DNA from: Pelosinus fermentans DSM 17108 | GTDB lineage: Bacteria; Bacillota; Negativicutes; DSM-13327 | Direction of reading: 5' to 3' | Assembly: GCF_000271485.2 (NCBI RefSeq) | Contig: NZ_AKVN02000001.1 | Span: 934,001 to 998,000 of the forward strand | Length of the DNA stretch: 64,000 nucleotides | Shown: in pieces, positions 60,811-64,000 of the stretch | Position numbering within the stretch: position 1 is the stretch's first letter | Layout: each line of letters begins with the position of its first letter | Notes under the pieces: model-generated | What the model was told of the DNA's origin: nothing | Databases searched by the model: none | The model's input: the letters and a program-made list of their open reading frames with translations, nothing else | Made by a program: the position numbers and the translations under genes

Positions 60811-62874
60811 ATGGCAACGGTTCCTAAATTGAATACGGTATATCATGAAGGCGGAATTCCTTTTAAGGTGGAAGCTCCTTTCGTACCAATGGGGGATCAG
60901 CCGACTGCAATTCATAAGCTGAAAGATGGTATTGTAGCAGGGCAAAAGGCCCAGGTTCTACTGGGAGCGACGGGGACAGGTAAAACCTTTACCATTGCAA
61001 AATTGATTGAAGAAGTGCAAAAGCCGACCTTGGTAATTGCTCATAACAAGACCTTGGCAGCTCAGCTTGCCAGTGAGTTCAAAGAATTCTTTCCTCATAA
61101 TGCTGTAGAATATTTTGTAAGTTATTATGATTATTATCAGCCAGAGGCGTATATTGCTCATACGGATACCTATATTGAAAAAGATTCTTCTATCAATGAT
61201 GAAATCGATAAATTGCGTCACTCCGCGACCAGTTCTTTATTTGAGCGCCGTGATGTGATTATTGTAGCCAGCGTATCTTGTATTTATGGCTTAGGATCTC
61301 CTGATGAATATCATGGTCTCGTGCTATCTCTCCGCCAAGGACAAGCCAAAGACCGAGATGAAATCTTACGAAAATTAGTAGCGATTCAGTATGAACGCAA
61401 TGATATTAATTTTGTTCGCGGGAAATTCAGGGTGCGAGGGGATGTAGTCGAAATCTTTCCTGCCGCCTATGGAGAAAGAGCCATACGAGTGGAATTATTT
61501 GGTGATGAAATTGAACGAATTTTAGAGATTGATACGCTTACAGGAGAAATCTTGGCAGAGCGCAAACATATTGCTATATATCCTGCATCTCACTATGTAA
61601 CGTCACGAGAAAATATGCTGCGATCAGTAGCGGATATTGAGGCAGAACTGGAAGTACAGCTGGCGTCATTCAAGGCAAATGGGAAATTGGTAGAAGCCCA
61701 GCGATTGGAGCAGCGTACCAAGTATGATCTGGAAATGATGCAGGAAATGGGATATTGTTCGGGAATCGAAAATTATTCCAGACATTTGACGGGACGAAAT
61801 CCAGGGGATTCCCCTTATACCTTAATTGATTACTTTCCTGAAGATTTTTTAATCGTGATTGACGAATCTCATGTAATGCTGCCCCAGCTTCGTGCCATGT
61901 ATGCAGGAGATCGGGCTCGTAAAGCATCCTTAATCGAAAATGGCTTTCGTCTGCCATCAGCTTTTGATAATAGGCCCTTGACCTTCTTAGAGTTTACAGA
62001 GCGTATTAATCAGATTATCTATGTTTCAGCTACTCCAAGTGCTTATGAGCTGGGGGAAGCCAGCCAAGTCGCGCAGCAGGTGATTCGTCCTACGGGTCTC
62101 ATCGATCCTGAAGTGGAAGTACGTCCTATTAAGGGGCAAATGGATGATTTGCTTGGTGAAATCAAATTACGGGCTGCTGCAAATGAGAGAGTACTGATTA
62201 CGACTCTGACGAAAAAAATGGCAGAAAATCTTACAGAATTTCTAAAAGAAATGGGGATTCGCGTACGGTATCTGCATTCCGATATTGTGACCATTGAACG
62301 GGGCGAGATTATTCGTGACTTAAGAGCGGGTGTGTTTGATGTACTCATCGGCATCAATCTTTTGCGAGAAGGGTTGGATTTGCCGGAGGTTACATTAGTT
62401 GCCATTTTGGATGCGGATAAAGAGGGATTTTTGCGGTCTGATACTTCTTTGATTCAGACCATCGGCAGAGCAGCTCGTAATGTGAATGGCCGGGTTATTA
62501 TGTATGCTGATGTGATTACCAAATCCATGGCACGAGCCATGGAAGAAACGGATCGCCGCCGAGATATCCAGATGGCGTATAACGAGGAATATGGCATTAC
62601 TCCCACCACCATTCAAAAACGGGTTAAAGAGCTGATTGAAACGACAAAAGTGGCTGAAAGCCCTGAACTGTATCGAACAGACCGCTTAGGCAATATGAGC
62701 CAGAGTGAAATGTTAGATCTGATCGGCAATCTGGAAAAGGAAATGCGCCTCGCCTCCAAGCAACTGGAATTCGAACGCGCCGCCGAACTCAGAGATATGA
62801 TCGTAGAACTAAAAGGCAGGGTAGGGAAGGTAGTAAAAGAGAAATCTCCAAAGAGCAAGAAGAGTAAAAAATGA
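60811..62874 (+). CDS. uvrB: Excinuclease ABC subunit B
   Basis: 687 aa damage-verifying helicase of nucleotide excision repair. Walker [17 protein letters not shown], the beta-hairpin that probes the strand ([20 protein letters not shown], quoted to 20), [11 protein letters not shown], and [16 protein letters not shown] in motif VI. The UVR domain that binds UvrC ends the protein ([20 protein letters not shown]). I choose ATG 60811 because the GGTGAT site is just before it; GTG 60802 and ATG 60805 are alternatives. It is the first gene of uvrB-uvrA. Confidence 0.96.
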   Translation: MATVPKLNTVYHEGGIPFKVEAPFVPMGDQPTAIHKLKDGIVAGQKAQVLLGATGTGKTFTIAKLIEEVQKPTLVIAHNKTLAAQLASEFKEFFPHNAVEYFVSYYDYYQPEAYIAHTDTYIEKDSSINDEIDKLRHSATSSLFERRDVIIVASVSCIYGLGSPDEYHGLVLSLRQGQAKDRDEILRKLVAIQYERNDINFVRGKFRVRGDVVEIFPAAYGERAIRVELFGDEIERILEIDTLTGEILAERKHIAIYPASHYVTSRENMLRSVADIEAELEVQLASFKANGKLVEAQRLEQRTKYDLEMMQEMGYCSGIENYSRHLTGRNPGDSPYTLIDYFPEDFLIVIDESHVMLPQLRAMYAGDRARKASLIENGFRLPSAFDNRPLTFLEFTERINQIIYVSATPSAYELGEASQVAQQVIRPTGLIDPEVEVRPIKGQMDDLLGEIKLRAAANERVLITTLTKKMAENLTEFLKEMGIRVRYLHSDIVTIERGEIIRDLRAGVFDVLIGINLLREGLDLPEVTLVAILDADKEGFLRSDTSLIQTIGRAARNVNGRVIMYADVITKSMARAMEETDRRRDIQMAYNEEYGITPTTIQKRVKELIETTKVAESPELYRTDRLGNMSQSEMLDLIGNLEKEMRLASKQLEFERAAELRDMIVELKGRVGKVVKEKSPKSKKSKK

Positions 62875-62875
62875 T

Positions 62876-62980
62876 TAAACGCGAAGACGCGAAACCGCTA
62901 TCACGGTACACGAAGGGACACGAAAAGTTTTCATTAATATTATTTCTTCGTAAAATCTTCGTGCCTTCGTGTTTCAGCTT
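62876..62980. repeat. Palindromic intergenic repeat, GAAG subtype with nested hairpin (copy R7)
   Basis: AACGCGAAGACGCGAA (left arm, from 62878) is followed by the nested hairpin ACCG-CTATCA-CGGT and then ACACGAAGGGACACGAA. The right arm reads CTTCGTGCCTTCGTGTTTCA (62957-62976) and ends in a T-run. Arm pairing is imperfect. It lies between uvrB and uvrA. Confidence 0.75.
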
Positions 62981-63030
62981 TTTTTACATCATATGGGACT
63001 TATAGATTAGAGTCAGAAAGGAATATACCA

Positions 63031-64000
63031 ATGAAAGAAAAGATTGTTATTAAGGGTGCAAGGCAGCACAATTTGAAAAATATTGATATTGAGATTCCCC
63101 GTAATGAGCTGGTTGTCATTACAGGGTTAAGCGGGTCAGGTAAGTCTTCTTTGGCCTTTGATACCATTTATGCGGAAGGGCAGCGGCGTTATGTGGAATC
63201 CTTGTCTGCTTATGCCCGTCAGTTTTTGGGGCAGATGGACAAGCCGGATGTGGATTATATTGAGGGGCTGTCTCCTGCCATTTCCATTGATCAGAAAACA
63301 ACCAGCCGTAATCCTCGTTCCACAGTTGGGACAGTAACAGAAATCTATGACTATTTGCGTCTGCTGTTTGCCAGAGCAGGCCGTCCTCATTGTCCGAAAT
63401 GCGGTAAGCCCATTACCCAGCAAACCATCGAACAGATGGTTGATCAGTTGGTGGCTTTGCCTGAGGGGACTCGTCTGATGCTTATTGCCGGAGTCATACG
63501 AGGAAAAAAAGGCGAACATCAAAAAGTGCTGGAAGATATTCGTAAGAATGGATATGTCCGGGTACGAGTTGATGGGGAAATTCGTGATGTGGCAGATGAA
63601 ATCAAGTTAGAAAAAAATAAAAAGCACACCATCGAAGTGGTAGTAGATCGGATTGTCCTGCGAGAAGGAATCAATCAGCGGCTGGCGGATTCTCTGGAGA
63701 CAGCTCTCACCTTGGGAGAAGGCGTGGTAAATGTGGATGTCGTAGGAGATCAGGAACGAATCTTCAGCCAGAATTTTGCTTGTATCGAATGCGGTATTAG
63801 TCTGCCTGAAATTGCTCCCCGGATGTTTTCCTTCAATAGCCCTTTTGGTGCGTGCCCGGATTGTACCGGCTTAGGAAACAATATGGAAGTGGACCGCTCT
63901 TTAATTGTCCCTGATACTAGCAAGGCTCTTATTGATGGCGCCATCACTCCTTTGAGTAAAAACATAAATTCCTATTTTATGTGCCAGTTAGAAGCAGTAC
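63031..64000 (+). CDS. uvrA: Excinuclease ABC subunit A, 3' end outside window
   Basis: The reading frame from ATG 63031 stays open to the end of the window (323 codons visible of about 940). Walker A is [20 protein letters not shown], followed by [20 protein letters not shown] and the [20 protein letters not shown] block. The first zinc motif is CPKCGKPI with the second pair in CIECGIS and ACPDCTGLG. UvrA dimers find bulky lesions and load UvrB. AAAGGAAT precedes the start. It should be co-regulated with uvrB from the LexA-controlled promoter. Confidence 0.97.
   Translation, partial: MKEKIVIKGARQHNLKNIDIEIPRNELVVITGLSGSGKSSLAFDTIYAEGQRRYVESLSAYARQFLGQMDKPDVDYIEGLSPAISIDQKTTSRNPRSTVGTVTEIYDYLRLLFARAGRPHCPKCGKPITQQTIEQMVDQLVALPEGTRLMLIAGVIRGKKGEHQKVLEDIRKNGYVRVRVDGEIRDVADEIKLEKNKKHTIEVVVDRIVLREGINQRLADSLETALTLGEGVVNVDVVGDQERIFSQNFACIECGISLPEIAPRMFSFNSPFGACPDCTGLGNNMEVDRSLIVPDTSKALIDGAITPLSKNINSYFMCQLEAV

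Noticed and set aside
32374-62980. Possible CRISPR array made of the repeated sequences
   Set aside because: Copies are kilobases apart, palindromic, and of three sequence types, with no regular spacers and no cas genes.

Overview
The window looks like a chromosomal segment of a diderm, AT-rich Firmicute, most like the Negativicutes (Pelosinus/Sporomusa type). The evidence is the mix of Gram-positive features (CIRCE-free, Bacillus-type LexA box before uvrB, TTG starts, strong AGGAGG ribosome sites, split transketolase, csaB, long-form HPF) with an apparent outer-membrane beta-barrel protein carrying a signal peptide. The lineage call is an inference from gene content, not from a database search.

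Region 1 (1-25.7 kb) is a surface/flagellar glycan island on the + strand. It encodes a pseudaminic acid pathway (pseB, pseC, an SpsF-like CMP-sugar synthetase in the pseF role, pseH, pseG, pseI), a CDP-3,6-dideoxyhexose pathway (rfbF, rfbG, rfbH plus an SDR reductase), UDP-glucuronate and UDP-xylose formation (ugd, uxs), five glycosyltransferases, a two-part radical SAM protein, an unusual acyl-carrier-protein/ligase/reductase/formyltransferase/deacetylase cassette, and the flagellin lysine N-methylase FliB. Four glycosyltransferases share a C-terminal Rossmann-like module. The same module also sits in a decayed FkbM-type gene between two of them.

Region 2 (25.7-37.6 kb) starts with a strongly promoted, structured RNA candidate and a zinc-ribbon protein. 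It continues with two type II toxin-antitoxin loci (one toxin frameshifted), a decayed Wadjet/MksBEFG plasmid-defence locus (jetD and jetA intact, jetB and jetC fused by a deletion and jetC also carrying a stop), and a polar amino-acid ABC transporter with three tandem substrate-binding lipoproteins. A beta-barrel gene lies on the opposite strand.

Region 3 (37.6-64 kb) is mostly core: csp, hpf/raiA, an exported [FeFe]-hydrogenase operon (Tat signal, HybA-like and HybB-like partners), secA, prfB with its programmed frameshift, a DUF2993 protein, a DUF5693 protein with csaB and YitT, the two transketolase halves, an M50 protease, ftsE-ftsX-M23 peptidase-ctpA-PDZ protein, uvrB and the start of uvrA.

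Ten copies of a palindromic intergenic repeat family (arms built from iterated CGCGAAGA, CACAAAGG or CGCAGAGG words) are spread from 32.4 to 63 kb and are absent from the glycan island. Three copies carry a small nested hairpin at the same offset within one arm. Together with the decayed defence locus and the structured RNA candidate, this repeat family is the most unusual content of the window.
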